From: Bacillus massilinigeriensis
Lineage (GTDB): Bacteria; Bacillota; Bacilli; Bacillales; Cytobacillaceae
Assembly: GCF_900117315.1 (NCBI RefSeq)
Contig: NZ_LT630337.1
Span: 4,006,628 to 4,070,627, forward strand
Reading direction: 5' to 3'
DNA length: 64,000 nt
Shown one piece after another: positions 53,814 through 62,862 of the stretch. Within the stretch, counting starts at the first letter, position 1. Each line of letters opens with the position of its first letter. Under the pieces are notes generated by a model. The model saw only the letters and a list, made by a program, of their open reading frames with translations, was not told the DNA's origin and searched no databases. A program made the translations under genes and the position numbers.

Positions 53814-54536
53814 ATGACTTCAACCATTGATATTCAAGAAGTGAGCAAAAGCTTTGGAAAAAAGACGGTCTTGAATAATATCAGTTTATCCATTGAACCT
53901 GGTGAAATATTTGGACTTATTGGCCCGTCTGGTTCTGGGAAAACAACATTAGTTAAGATTATCGTTGGCATGGATCCCCCATCCCACGGAAATGTAAAAG
54001 TATTAAATACTAAGGTTCCAAATTTGAATTTATTGCAGAAAATTGGATATATGGCGCAAGCAGATGCTTTATATAATGATTTAACCGGTGAAGAGAATCT
54101 CTCCTTCTTCGCTTCCCTTTTCAAGCTTAAAAAGGATGTTCAAAGGAAGCGAATCGCCTATGCAGCAGAGTTAGTTAACCTGACCGCTGATTTAAAAAAG
54201 AGGGTTGAGAATTATTCAGGTGGAATGAAAAGAAGGCTTTCCCTTGCGGTTGCTTTAATTCAAGACCCAGATGTACTCGTATTAGATGAACCGACTGTAG
54301 GGATTGACCCAGAGCTAAGGCTATCCATATGGGAGGAAATTGCTCGTCTAAAAAAGGCTGGAAAAACAATTCTAGTCACTACCCATGTCATGGATGAAGC
54401 CGAGAAATGTGACCGTCTTGCCATGCTTCGGGATGGAAAAATTATCACTAGTGGCTCACCTATGGAATTAAAAAGTAGATATGGAATTACCAGTTTAGAA
54501 GAAGTATTTTTGAAGGCTGGGGGGAATAATGGATGA
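53814..54536 (+). CDS. ABC-2 exporter ATP-binding protein
   Basis: A 240-residue ATPase with Walker A GPSGSGKTTLVK (about 37), signature YSGGMKRRLSLA (about 134), Walker B VLVLDEPTVGIDPE (about 152) and H-loop VTTHVMDEAEKC (about 188). It belongs to the DrrA/YhhG-type exporters. AGGAGG precedes the ATG. Its stop overlaps the permease start by four bases. Confidence 0.9.
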   Translation: MTSTIDIQEVSKSFGKKTVLNNISLSIEPGEIFGLIGPSGSGKTTLVKIIVGMDPPSHGNVKVLNTKVPNLNLLQKIGYMAQADALYNDLTGEENLSFFASLFKLKKDVQRKRIAYAAELVNLTADLKKRVENYSGGMKRRLSLAVALIQDPDVLVLDEPTVGIDPELRLSIWEEIARLKKAGKTILVTTHVMDEAEKCDRLAMLRDGKIITSGSPMELKSRYGITSLEEVFLKAGGNNG

Positions 54537-55639
54537 GACCAATTGCCTTAGTTCGAAGAATTTTCCGCCAAATGTTGCGTGATAAAAGGGCTTTAGCCTT
54601 AATGATGGTTGCACCATTGCTTATTCTTACATTGCTCCACTATTTATTTAACGGAAATACTAATGACCCAAGGATAGGTGCCTATCAAGTCAACCCAACA
54701 ATTATTGAGCAATTAAAGGATAAGGATATAAAGGTTATTGATTATGAACAATTAAAAAATGCTAAAAAGGTTATGAAAAATGATGACTTAGATGGTGTCA
54801 TCAGCTTTAAGGATGAAAAATATCAATTAATTCTTAAAAATGACCAGCCTTCAACAGCAAAGGCTATCCAAGTAAAAATCCAACAGGCGATTGCCTCTGA
54901 GAACGGAGCTAAGCAGGCGGAAAACTTATCCACCTTCCTGCAAAATATACAAAGTAAGCTAAAAGGGACACCTTTAACTATTGAACAAGTAAAAGCACCC
55001 ACAATAGATACCTCTTATTTATATGGAGATGAAGATTCAACCTTTTTTGACCAGTTAAGTCCAATATTAGTCGGATTCTTTGTTTTCTTCTTTGTCTTTC
55101 TTATTTCCGGAATTGCCTTATTAAGAGAAAGAACAACGGGCACTCTTGACCGCCTGATGGCAACCCCTATTCAAAGAAGAGATATCGTTATTGGATATTT
55201 GCTAGGATACGGCTTATTTGCTATTATTCAAACACTTATTGTTGTTTTTTATGCGGTTAAGGTACTTGATATTATGCTTGTCGGTTCTTTTTGGATCGTC
55301 ATTCTCATTAATATTATCCTTGCACTTGTTGCATTATCTCTCGGGATTCTTTTATCAGCCTTTGCTAACTCAGAATTCCAAATGATGCAATTTATTCCGA
55401 TTGCGATTATTCCTCAAATCTTTTTTGCCGGTATACTTCCCGTGGATGGAATGGCCAACTGGCTACAGGTCATTGCTAAATTGATGCCAATGTATTATGG
55501 TGGTGACGCATTAGTTAGCGTGATGTATAAGGGATTAGGTTTAAGTGATATTAAGTTGGATCTCCTAGTTTTATTAGGCTTTGCTCTTGTCTTTATTGTC
55601 TTAAATATTTTTGCTTTGAGAAAGTATCGGAAAATCTAA
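54533..55639 (+). CDS. ABC-2 exporter permease
   Basis: A 368-residue permease: one N-terminal helix (about 20-40), a large outer domain (about 45-175) and five C-terminal helices. LLRERTTGTLDRLMATPIQRRDIVIGY (in two motifs near residue 205) is the ABC2_membrane signature with the conserved RE..G.L. Partner of the ATPase; together a drug- or lipid-type exporter, substrate unknown. Confidence 0.9.
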   Translation: MRPIALVRRIFRQMLRDKRALALMMVAPLLILTLLHYLFNGNTNDPRIGAYQVNPTIIEQLKDKDIKVIDYEQLKNAKKVMKNDDLDGVISFKDEKYQLILKNDQPSTAKAIQVKIQQAIASENGAKQAENLSTFLQNIQSKLKGTPLTIEQVKAPTIDTSYLYGDEDSTFFDQLSPILVGFFVFFFVFLISGIALLRERTTGTLDRLMATPIQRRDIVIGYLLGYGLFAIIQTLIVVFYAVKVLDIMLVGSFWIVILINIILALVALSLGILLSAFANSEFQMMQFIPIAIIPQIFFAGILPVDGMANWLQVIAKLMPMYYGGDALVSVMYKGLGLSDIKLDLLVLLGFALVFIVLNIFALRKYRKI

Positions 55640-55732
55640 ATCCAAAAGCAGTTTTATTAAACAGATGCTATATTTTCCTTTTTTGATATAAATGTTTACA
55701 ATTTATATGATATAAAATTAAAGGAGTTAACC

Positions 55733-56389
55733 ATGTCCGAAGAAGAATTGATGATCAGGCAGCTGTTTGATGAAGAAAAATTAACGGATAAGCAAAAAAA
55801 AATATTAATCGCAGCCATTGAATCCTTTTCTGAAAAAGGGTATGCTTCAACATCAACAAGCGAAATAGCAAAAAAAGCAGGAGTAGCAGAGGGAACCATT
55901 TTTCGACATTATAAAACGAAAAAAGATTTATTAATGGCTATTGTTGCACCTCTTATGACCAAGATGATTACCCCCTTTATTGTGGATGACTTTAATAAAG
56001 TACTTGATAAGCAATTTGATCGGGTGGAGGATTTTCTAAGAGCTGTTATTGAAAATCGAAGAGAGGTAATGAATAGGATTCTTCCGGTTGTCAAAATCAT
56101 GCTCCAAGAAATCCCTTTTCAAACGGAATTAAGAGAACAATTTATCAATCTCATTGCTAAAAAAATCTTCAATCGATTTTCATCTATCATTATTGATTTT
56201 CAGAAAAAGGAGCAATTGGTTGATTGGCCACCGGAAACAATTGCAAGACTGGCTATTACGAACATCCTCGGATATTTAGCAACTAGGTATATCTTTATGC
56301 CAGAAATTCAATGGAATGATGAACTTGAAACCGATAGAATCATTCACTTTATTATGAACGGGTTAGGAAAAACAAACCCAAATCTTTAA
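55733..56389 (+). CDS. TetR family repressor of the ABC-2 exporter
   Basis: A 218-residue regulator with a TetR helix-turn-helix at residues about 20-65 (ILIAAIESFSEKGYASTSTS, then VAEGTIFRHYKTKKDLL). It is third in line after the exporter genes, with 93 bases between and its own AAAGGAG. The perfect palindrome at 53775-53798 is its likely operator; the ligand is unknown. Confidence 0.87.
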   Translation: MSEEELMIRQLFDEEKLTDKQKKILIAAIESFSEKGYASTSTSEIAKKAGVAEGTIFRHYKTKKDLLMAIVAPLMTKMITPFIVDDFNKVLDKQFDRVEDFLRAVIENRREVMNRILPVVKIMLQEIPFQTELREQFINLIAKKIFNRFSSIIIDFQKKEQLVDWPPETIARLAITNILGYLATRYIFMPEIQWNDELETDRIIHFIMNGLGKTNPNL

Positions 56390-56401
56390 ATAGGTTTTAT
56401 A

Positions 56402-56434
56402 TGAAAAGGGAAATCCAGTGGATCTCCCTTTTCA
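56402..56434. terminator. Bidirectional terminator after the TetR gene
   Basis: AAAAGGGA-ATCC and GGAT-TCCCTTTT pair with a three-base loop, A- and T-runs on the sides. It also faces the convergent AAA regulator gene. Confidence 0.8.
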
Positions 56435-56471
56435 CTTTTGATGAAAAAAACATATAGCATGCATATAGTGC

Positions 56472-57860
56472 TTACTTCGTCTCTAATACCTCTTCCATCT
56501 TCTTCAGCTTCCGATAAATTACTGAACGATGAATACCTAGCTTATTCGCTGCCTGGGTTGCATTCCCCTCACATAAACTAAGCACCTTTTCAATATATCT
56601 TCCCTCGACAACTGCTGTAAAATCCTTCAGTAAACTAAGCCTTTCTTGATTACTTTCAATAAAATAATCTAGCGTAAAACCATCCAGTACATTTTCTTCT
56701 GTCTGTTTATTGATACCTACCTGCCCTGTTACAACCAAGCGTTCGATATAATTTTTAAGTTCCCTGGCATTCCCTGGCCAATTATGAGCAAGAATTTGTT
56801 GGAACTCCTCGGCACGTAGAACAAAGTCTTTATTATATTTTTTATTGAATTCTGCTATGAAGCTCGATACTAATCCTACTATATCTAATTTCCTTGTACG
56901 TAGAGGCGGAATATGAATAGGAATAACATTTATACGATAATATAAATCCTCACGAAACATGCCTTTTTTAATCATCTTCCACAAATCCCGATTTGTTGCA
57001 GTTATGATTCGACAATTAAGCGAGATATTTTTAGTTCCCCCCACTCTTCTCAACTCATTGCTTTCCAAAACACGTAATAATTTTGCTTGCATGTCTAGAG
57101 GCATTTCAGAAATTTCATCTAAAAATAACGTTCCTCCATTTGCCATCTCAAACATACCCATTTTCTCCTCTGTTGCATTCAAATAAGCTCCCTTTTCATA
57201 ACCAAATAACTCCTGTTCAAATAATGAAGGTGGGATGGTGGCACAATTGATGGATACCATTGGACCATTCCCTCGGTCACTTTTCCGATGTAAATATTTT
57301 GCAATGACTTCTTTCCCTGTTCCGGATTCACCATATAAAAGAACTTTACTGTCATAGGATGCGATCTGATTGCAAACCTGTACGATTGACTTCATTGCTA
57401 AGCTCTCTGCAACAATATCCATCTCTTTCCCCAATGGCCAGTCGTCCTTCTGTTGTTCCACTTGAATAAGTAGTTTTTGATTAATATGATCATATGGTAG
57501 CTTTTCCTTATAATCGTTAGAAGTTGTTACAACCAGTTGTACAGTATCATCTTTATTTAAAATTGGAATAGCGGTAGATAATACATTAAATCCATTAATC
57601 GTCTTTACCGTTTGGCTAACTCTTTTCTTACTGTTGATTGCCTCCATCGTTATGGATCGATTGTAATAACCTGCTTTCACTAAATCCTGCACATTAAATT
57701 TCAATAGTTCTTCTAACGACATACCAAGAGTTAAAGCAGTAAATTCATTTGATATTAATATATTTCCTTTCCCATCCGTGACAAATAGAGTAGAAGGTAA
57801 GTCATTAATATTTTCATTTATTAGATAATCTTTATAATTCTGGGCATCATCTTTTTTCAT
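56472..57860 (-). CDS. PAS-AAA+-Fis regulator with degenerate sigma-54 contact loop
   Basis: A 462-residue bacterial enhancer-binding protein: PAS domain (about 20-115), AAA+ domain (about 145-380; Walker A GESGTGKE at 177-184, Walker B GTLFLDEI at 243-250, R-finger region TNRDLWKMIKKGMFREDLYYR) and Fis-type helix-turn-helix (about 430-455, GNATQAANKLGIHRSVIYRKL split). The sigma-54 contact motif GAFTGA reads GAYLNA (224-229). ATG 57860 follows GGAG by six bases; a TTG at 57872 is less likely. It borders the FabK/MFS/CoA-transferase genes, its likely targets, but no -24/-12 promoter was found there. Confidence 0.85.
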   Translation of the reverse strand: MKKDDAQNYKDYLINENINDLPSTLFVTDGKGNILISNEFTALTLGMSLEELLKFNVQDLVKAGYYNRSITMEAINSKKRVSQTVKTINGFNVLSTAIPILNKDDTVQLVVTTSNDYKEKLPYDHINQKLLIQVEQQKDDWPLGKEMDIVAESLAMKSIVQVCNQIASYDSKVLLYGESGTGKEVIAKYLHRKSDRGNGPMVSINCATIPPSLFEQELFGYEKGAYLNATEEKMGMFEMANGGTLFLDEISEMPLDMQAKLLRVLESNELRRVGGTKNISLNCRIITATNRDLWKMIKKGMFREDLYYRINVIPIHIPPLRTRKLDIVGLVSSFIAEFNKKYNKDFVLRAEEFQQILAHNWPGNARELKNYIERLVVTGQVGINKQTEENVLDGFTLDYFIESNQERLSLLKDFTAVVEGRYIEKVLSLCEGNATQAANKLGIHRSVIYRKLKKMEEVLETK

Positions 57861-57974
57861 AGATTTCTCCAAATCCTTCGTAAAATGAACTTTATTATAC
57901 CTTTAATTATAGGAGGAAAACATGTTTATTACTATGTTAATATATAGTATTTAGTCTTTATAATTGAACACAAA

Positions 57975-58014
57975 AACAGCCAAACCGCCCCTTTTAAGGT
58001 ATCGGTTTGGCTAT
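57975..58014 (-). terminator. Terminator of the flavoprotein gene
   Basis: On the minus strand AGCCAAACC and GGTTTGGCT pair around a 17-base loop, followed by GTTTTTG. Confidence 0.8.
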
Positions 58015-58028
58015 CAAGCTATTAATTA

Positions 58029-58970
58029 TTAAGCGATCACTCTTATGTTTCCTAGGTTATTTATAACTTCTTGAGCCTCATTAAACATACTAGTAATCAT
58101 TTCTTCTACTGTCGTAATTTCGTTACACATACCACAAATCTGTCCAGCCATTACAGAGCCTTCTTCTGTATCCCCTTCTTGAACGGCCTTACGTAAAGAT
58201 CCTAGAGATAACTTTTCTAACTCATCACGTGATGCATTTTGTCTTTCAAGATTAAGAAATTCTGTCACCATACGGTTTTTGATACTTCTTACAGGTCCAC
58301 CAATACTTCTACCGGTTACAATAGTACTAGTATCATCTGCACTAACGACTGCTTGTTTAAAGTTATCGTGAGTTGGACATTCAATTGTTGTCAAGAAACG
58401 TGTCCCAACCTGAACTCCTTGTGCTCCTAATGCAAATGCAGCAGCAATTCCTCTTCCATCTGCAATTCCACCTGCACCAATAACTGGGATTGATACGGCA
58501 CTAACTACTTGTGGTAATAATGCCATTGTAGTAGTTTCACCAACATGTCCTCCAGCTTCTGTTCCTTCAGCAACAATAGCATCAACACCTAAAGCTTCCA
58601 TCTTCTTTGCAATTTTAACTGAAGGTACAACTGGGATTACGATAATTCCGTTCTTTTTAAAAGTTTCCATATAAGGAGCTGGCGTCCCTGCACCCGTTGT
58701 TACAATCTTAACTCCTTCTTCAATAATCACCTGAATAAGTTCAGGGATATTATGCATCATTAACATTAAATTGACAGCGAATGGTTTATCAGTAATTTCT
58801 CTTGTTTTTCTAATCTCTTCACGAAGACGGTCTGCTGTAAGCCCACCTGAACCAATAATACCTAATCCACCTGCATTAGCCACCGCTCCTACTAAAGGTG
58901 CTAGCGCTATTTGAGCCATTGCTCCTTGAAAAATTGGATATTTAATACCTAATAATTTTGTAATACTCAT
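58029..58970 (-). CDS. FabK-like / nitronate monooxygenase-family flavoprotein
   Basis: A 313-residue FMN TIM-barrel protein. PIFQGAMAQIALAPLVGAVAN opens the barrel; AEGTEAGGHVGETTTMALLP (about 134) carries the catalytic histidine, and GAQGVQVGTRFL (about 181) binds FMN phosphate. The C-terminal VMAGQICGMCNEI resembles FabK (enoyl-ACP reductase II), while many relatives act as nitronate monooxygenases or 2-enoyl reductases. The neighbours (acid carrier, CoA-transferase) argue for an acyl-related substrate. That is inference. Confidence 0.8.
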   Translation of the reverse strand: MSITKLLGIKYPIFQGAMAQIALAPLVGAVANAGGLGIIGSGGLTADRLREEIRKTREITDKPFAVNLMLMMHNIPELIQVIIEEGVKIVTTGAGTPAPYMETFKKNGIIVIPVVPSVKIAKKMEALGVDAIVAEGTEAGGHVGETTTMALLPQVVSAVSIPVIGAGGIADGRGIAAAFALGAQGVQVGTRFLTTIECPTHDNFKQAVVSADDTSTIVTGRSIGGPVRSIKNRMVTEFLNLERQNASRDELEKLSLGSLRKAVQEGDTEEGSVMAGQICGMCNEITTVEEMITSMFNEAQEVINNLGNIRVIA

Positions 58971-59042
58971 TATTCTCTTCCTCCATTACTATACAATTTT
59001 ATTCATTATCACTTTTATCCAAATTCATTTCATAAATATCAA

Positions 59043-60284
59043 TTAAGCTGCTTTCGAAGATGTCATAATCTCCCTTTGTTGTTTACTTTCCATAGATTTA
59101 TACAAGATAGCTAAAGCAAACCCGACTAAAGATATAACTAAAGCGATATAAAAGGCATTAGTAAACATTCCATTGTTTGCTGCTGCGACACCATTTGCTA
59201 TTCTTGGCCCAAAGAATGCTGCTCCAGAATAACCAATAAAAGTTACTCCATAGTTTACACCATAATATTTCATCCCGAATTTTTCACCTACGATTGATGG
59301 GAAGATCCCCATTGTTCCGCCGAAGCATAATCCGATACCTACAATAGCTACTGCAAATCCTAATACAGAAGTGGATAATGCGATGGTTAACATCATGGCA
59401 GCAATAACTAGGTATATAGCCATTAAACATTTTGTACGGCCAATTTTATCAGATACTGCACCCCAGAAAACACGTCCTAGGCAATTGCTTAATGAATATA
59501 AACTAACATATAGAGCAGCTGTTGCTGCAGATAAACCAAACATCGTTTGTCCAATAACAGAAGCATTAGATGTAACCATCATTCCTGATAATGCACCAAT
59601 CAAAAACATACAAGCAATTACGTAAAAAATAGGTTTTTTAATCATTTCATTCCAAGGAATGTTAATGCCACCTTTATTACCAGGAGTGGCTGGTGGGGTC
59701 CATCCTTCTGGAATAAACCCTTCTGGACATGGTTTAACCAATAAACTACATCCCAAAATGATTACTAAGAAAGCAAAACCAAGGGAAATAAGTGAAAATT
59801 GGACGCCGTTACTAGAAATTAATGCATTGGCAATTGGTGCAATAACAATGGTTCCTCCACCATAACCAGCTGTTACTATTCCTGCTGCCAAACCTCTTTT
59901 GTCCGGAAAAAGCTTACCTGAATTTCCAATGGTTGAGGAATATACAATCCCTTGTCCGACTCCTGCGATTACCCCATATGTGATATATAGCATCCAAGGT
60001 GCTGTTGCTAATCCTGATAGAATGAAGCCAATACCAAACATGGTACCACCTAAAACAATTGCTGCTTTGGCTCCTCCCTTATCCACTAGTTTCCCACCAA
60101 GGATCATTGGTATTGGAGATATAGCAGCATTCACTGTAAAAGCCATCATAATTTCTGGCATTGTAGCATGAAATACTTTTGTAAGTGGTAGTGCAAAGAT
60201 ACTAAAGGCATATACTGCGCCTACACATAGATTAATTACGGTAGATGCAACTAAGATTGTCCATCGATTAAGCTTTAAATTCAT
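59043..60284 (-). CDS. MFS transporter, oxalate/formate antiporter (OFA) family
   Basis: A 413-residue major facilitator with twelve helices. RWTILVASTVINLCVGAVYAFS at the N-terminus, GGKLVDKGGAK (about 63, loop 2-3 motif) and ISDK-like VSDKIGRTKCLMA (about 275, loop 8-9) are OFA/MFS marks. Members carry small carboxylates such as oxalate, formate or lactate. It lies between a CoA-transferase and a FabK-like enzyme on one strand, so import of a short acid is inferred. Confidence 0.87.
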   Translation of the reverse strand: MNLKLNRWTILVASTVINLCVGAVYAFSIFALPLTKVFHATMPEIMMAFTVNAAISPIPMILGGKLVDKGGAKAAIVLGGTMFGIGFILSGLATAPWMLYITYGVIAGVGQGIVYSSTIGNSGKLFPDKRGLAAGIVTAGYGGGTIVIAPIANALISSNGVQFSLISLGFAFLVIILGCSLLVKPCPEGFIPEGWTPPATPGNKGGINIPWNEMIKKPIFYVIACMFLIGALSGMMVTSNASVIGQTMFGLSAATAALYVSLYSLSNCLGRVFWGAVSDKIGRTKCLMAIYLVIAAMMLTIALSTSVLGFAVAIVGIGLCFGGTMGIFPSIVGEKFGMKYYGVNYGVTFIGYSGAAFFGPRIANGVAAANNGMFTNAFYIALVISLVGFALAILYKSMESKQQREIMTSSKAA

Positions 60285-60319
60285 GGTTTAATTCCTTTCT
60301 AAATCCAATAATTTTAATA

Positions 60320-60347
60320 CCAACAAAGGGGTCTAACCCTTTGTTGG
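60320..60347 (-). terminator. Intercistronic hairpin between CoA-transferase and MFS genes
   Basis: CCAACAAAGGG and CCCTTTGTTGG form a perfect 11-base stem with a six-base loop. On the minus strand it is followed by TATTAAAATTATT, not a clean T-run, so partial termination or message stabilisation is more likely than full stop. Confidence 0.55.
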
Positions 60348-60375
60348 AGGGGATAAACTCCCAAGTTAATATAGA

Positions 60376-61959
60376 TTAAACTTGCACAGACTTATTTCTG
60401 TTCTTTTCAATAATGGAACTTAAATTTCCCCAGGTTTCCTGGAACATTCCTGAATCCATTACTTTTAAGTTTGGTGAAATTGCCGGCTCAAAGTCCATTT
60501 GGTCAAGAATATGGGTTTGTAAATCTACCCCTGGCGCAATTTCAGTTAAAGTAAGTTTTCCATTTTGAAGTTCAAATACAGCTCGTTCTGTTACATATAC
60601 AACATGCTGATTAATTTCAGATGCATATGAACCACTAAATGTAATCTGTTGAACTCTCTTTATGAATTTCTTAGCTTTTCCCTCTTGAACGATATTCAAT
60701 TTTCCATCTTCGACTTTGACCATTAGGCCACCAGCCGTAAAGGTACCAGCAAACACAAGTTTTTTGGCAGCTTGAGAAATGTTAATAAATCCCCCACAAC
60801 CTGCTACTCGTGTCCCAAACTTACTAACATTTACATTTCCAAACGCATCTGTTTGGGCTAAACCTAGAACTGAAAGGTCAATACCACCGCCATCATAGAA
60901 ATCAAATTGAGCATCATGATCAACAATAGCTTCAGAATTATAGGCATGCCCAAAGTCTTTTAATCCTGCAGGTACTCCACCGATAGAACCAGCTTCTGTT
61001 GTAAGGATAAGTTGATCACTTACTCCTTCTTCAGCTGCAACCGTTGCAACGTTTACTGGAATCCCAACACCAAGATTTAGGACCGTATTTGGTACTAGTT
61101 CTGCCGCTGAACGACGTGCAATCACCTTTCGCTCATCCAAACCAAGTGGTTCAACACTTCCTAATGGAACTTTGACATGTCCAGAAAAGGCTGGGTTATA
61201 ATAAGTGTTTTCTGTTTGAAAATGATTTTCCGGCTTAGAAACAACAAGATAATCAACTAAAATTCCTGGAACCTTAATATCCTTAGGGTTCAATGAACCA
61301 GCTTGAGCGACTGACTCCACTTGAGCAATGACAATACCCCCAGAATTACGTACAGCTTGGGCAATTGGGAGTACCTCCATATGAAGCCCTTCTCTTTCAA
61401 GGGTTAAGTTTCCATTTTCGTCAGCAACTGTTCCACGAATTAATCCGATATTTATTGGGAATGACTTATATAACAACCAATCTTCCCCTTCAATTTGAAT
61501 AACTTTTACAATATCCTCTTTTGTAGATGGAGACATTTTCCCACCTTCAACTCGTGGATCAACAAAGGTACCCATACCGACCTTTGTTATAACCCCTGGA
61601 CGCTTTGCAGCAATTTCACGATATAGCTGTGTAATAACACCTTGAGGCAAGTTATAAGCTTCACATTTATCTTCTTCGATTAAATTTGCCATTTTTGGAG
61701 ATGCGATAGCAATTCCACCTATCCAACGTTTCACAAGCCCTTCATAACCTAAATGACTCATCCCTTTATCACGGCGATTTCCAACTGCACTTGCATGCAT
61801 TACCGTTAGATTTCTGGGGTGCCCCGTTTGAAGGAATCTTTCTTCAATAGAGATTCCCATTTCTTCTGCCCAGCAAGATAATCCAAATCCACTTGCAGCT
61901 ACTGTATCTCCATCTTTAATTAACTCTGCTGCTTTTGCAGCCGAAATTATTTTTGACAT
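60376..61959 (-). CDS. Acyl-CoA:acetate/3-ketoacid CoA-transferase (propionate CoA-transferase type)
   Basis: A 527-residue family I CoA-transferase with fused alpha and beta halves. The alpha half opens SAAKAAELIKDGDTVAASGF; the beta half has LTTEAGSIGGVPAG (about 340) with the catalytic glutamate that forms the CoA thioester, then GCGGFINISQAAKK (about 412). It moves CoA between short-chain acids, e.g. acetate, propionate, acetoacetate or lactate. ATG 61959 follows AGGAG by eight bases; the GTG at 61968 overlaps it. Two TGTGA-N6-TCACA boxes lie upstream. Confidence 0.9.
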   Translation of the reverse strand: MSKIISAAKAAELIKDGDTVAASGFGLSCWAEEMGISIEERFLQTGHPRNLTVMHASAVGNRRDKGMSHLGYEGLVKRWIGGIAIASPKMANLIEEDKCEAYNLPQGVITQLYREIAAKRPGVITKVGMGTFVDPRVEGGKMSPSTKEDIVKVIQIEGEDWLLYKSFPINIGLIRGTVADENGNLTLEREGLHMEVLPIAQAVRNSGGIVIAQVESVAQAGSLNPKDIKVPGILVDYLVVSKPENHFQTENTYYNPAFSGHVKVPLGSVEPLGLDERKVIARRSAAELVPNTVLNLGVGIPVNVATVAAEEGVSDQLILTTEAGSIGGVPAGLKDFGHAYNSEAIVDHDAQFDFYDGGGIDLSVLGLAQTDAFGNVNVSKFGTRVAGCGGFINISQAAKKLVFAGTFTAGGLMVKVEDGKLNIVQEGKAKKFIKRVQQITFSGSYASEINQHVVYVTERAVFELQNGKLTLTEIAPGVDLQTHILDQMDFEPAISPNLKVMDSGMFQETWGNLSSIIEKNRNKSVQV

Positions 61960-61975
61960 TCTTTTCACTCCTATT

Positions 61976-61991
61976 TGTGAATCACTTCACA
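61976..61991 (-). promoter_or_regulatory. Crp/Fnr-type box proximal to the CoA-transferase
   Basis: TGTGA-ATCACT-TCACA is a perfect match. It ends 17 bases before the start codon, so a bound protein would sit in the leader and block transcription. Confidence 0.6.
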
Positions 61992-62041
61992 TTATTTCTT
62001 AAAAAAATTTATTCCAACCAAATTTATATTCCAATTTAATT

Positions 62042-62057
62042 TGTGAACTACTTCACA
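62042..62057 (-). promoter_or_regulatory. Crp/Fnr-type box distal to the CoA-transferase
   Basis: TGTGA-ACTACT-TCACA is a perfect match, 66 bases from the proximal box centre to centre. A TATAAA on the minus strand (62023-62028) lies 13 bases away, placing this box over the -35. Confidence 0.6.
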
Positions 62058-62700
62058 AATGACATCCTAAAATATATTTATTCCTTCGTCAAATCCACCA
62101 AATTTAAGCTTTTTACACCTAAATAACTGTAGATAATTTGCAACACCATTTCATAAAAAGTCCATTTATCTTCATTGTAATCAAGCTAAAACTAACAAAA
62201 TATAGTCTGTTAACATTAACTTTTCTTTCAATCAGACATGATCCATTGTAGCTTTTTTACTACACATAGTGATATCTCCTTCTGTAATAATTGTGATTTT
62301 TTGCAATCTACAAAAATTACAATACCTAAAATCAGAAAATATAAATAAAGATTCCTAATATTGCTTATGAAATACTGAAAAAATTCTTTAAAAAAATTTT
62401 TTATTCCATTAAAATTTTTCCCATTCGCATTTTTACAACACAAAAAACGTCCCTATTTGAGGGGAATTTTTGGTAATGAATGTGTCGCTATTTTGCGGAC
62501 TTTGGGAACAATTATAGGCTTCACTCTTGTGCAAAAAGAATCTGGGTAGATTTACTAACACAGGAAGCGACTTAATTATTTAAATACTCTAAACTATGAT
62601 TACTCCATGTAATCTATAAACGTTCAGAAGGAGTTTCACTAAACCAGTAATTCCTGCAATAAATTGTGAAAAATGAACATAATTCGGAGGGAGATTGGAA
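62058..62700. other. Long AT-rich gap before the two small genes
   Basis: No convincing gene. A 71-codon frame on the minus strand (62228-62443) has no ribosome site and unusual composition and is rejected. No Fur box was found near the small genes downstream. Confidence 0.4.
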
Positions 62701-62856
62701 ATGGTACCTACAAAAGAATTTAAATTAGCACAGCAAATCATTGAATTGGACATAAAGAGGGATGAACTTTTTGAGGAATTAAAAATGAAATTAGGTTCTC
62801 AGGCTTATGACATATTAAGAACCATACAAAACCACTATGATGTTCGAGAGGAGTAG
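62701..62856 (+). CDS. Conserved small helical protein
   Basis: A 51-residue acidic protein (LAQQIIELDIKRDELFEEL, then GSQAYDILRTIQNHYD), predicted as two helices. ATG 62701 has GGAGGGAG seven bases ahead. I recall similar 50-residue proteins paired with FbpA-like genes in Bacillus genomes. Function is unknown. It ends six bases before the next small gene, so they form a mini-operon. Confidence 0.65.
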   Translation: MVPTKEFKLAQQIIELDIKRDELFEELKMKLGSQAYDILRTIQNHYDVREE

Positions 62857-62862
62857 CTTTCT

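Noticed and set aside
62228-62443. 71-codon frame on the minus strand in the gap before the small genes
   Set aside because: No ribosome site, very skewed amino acid content (Phe, Lys, Asn, Cys) and no recognisable pattern.
61960-62700. Sigma-54 (-24/-12) promoter for the CoA-transferase
   Set aside because: Looked for TGGCAC-N5-TTGC on the minus strand because of the nearby AAA regulator; no acceptable match.
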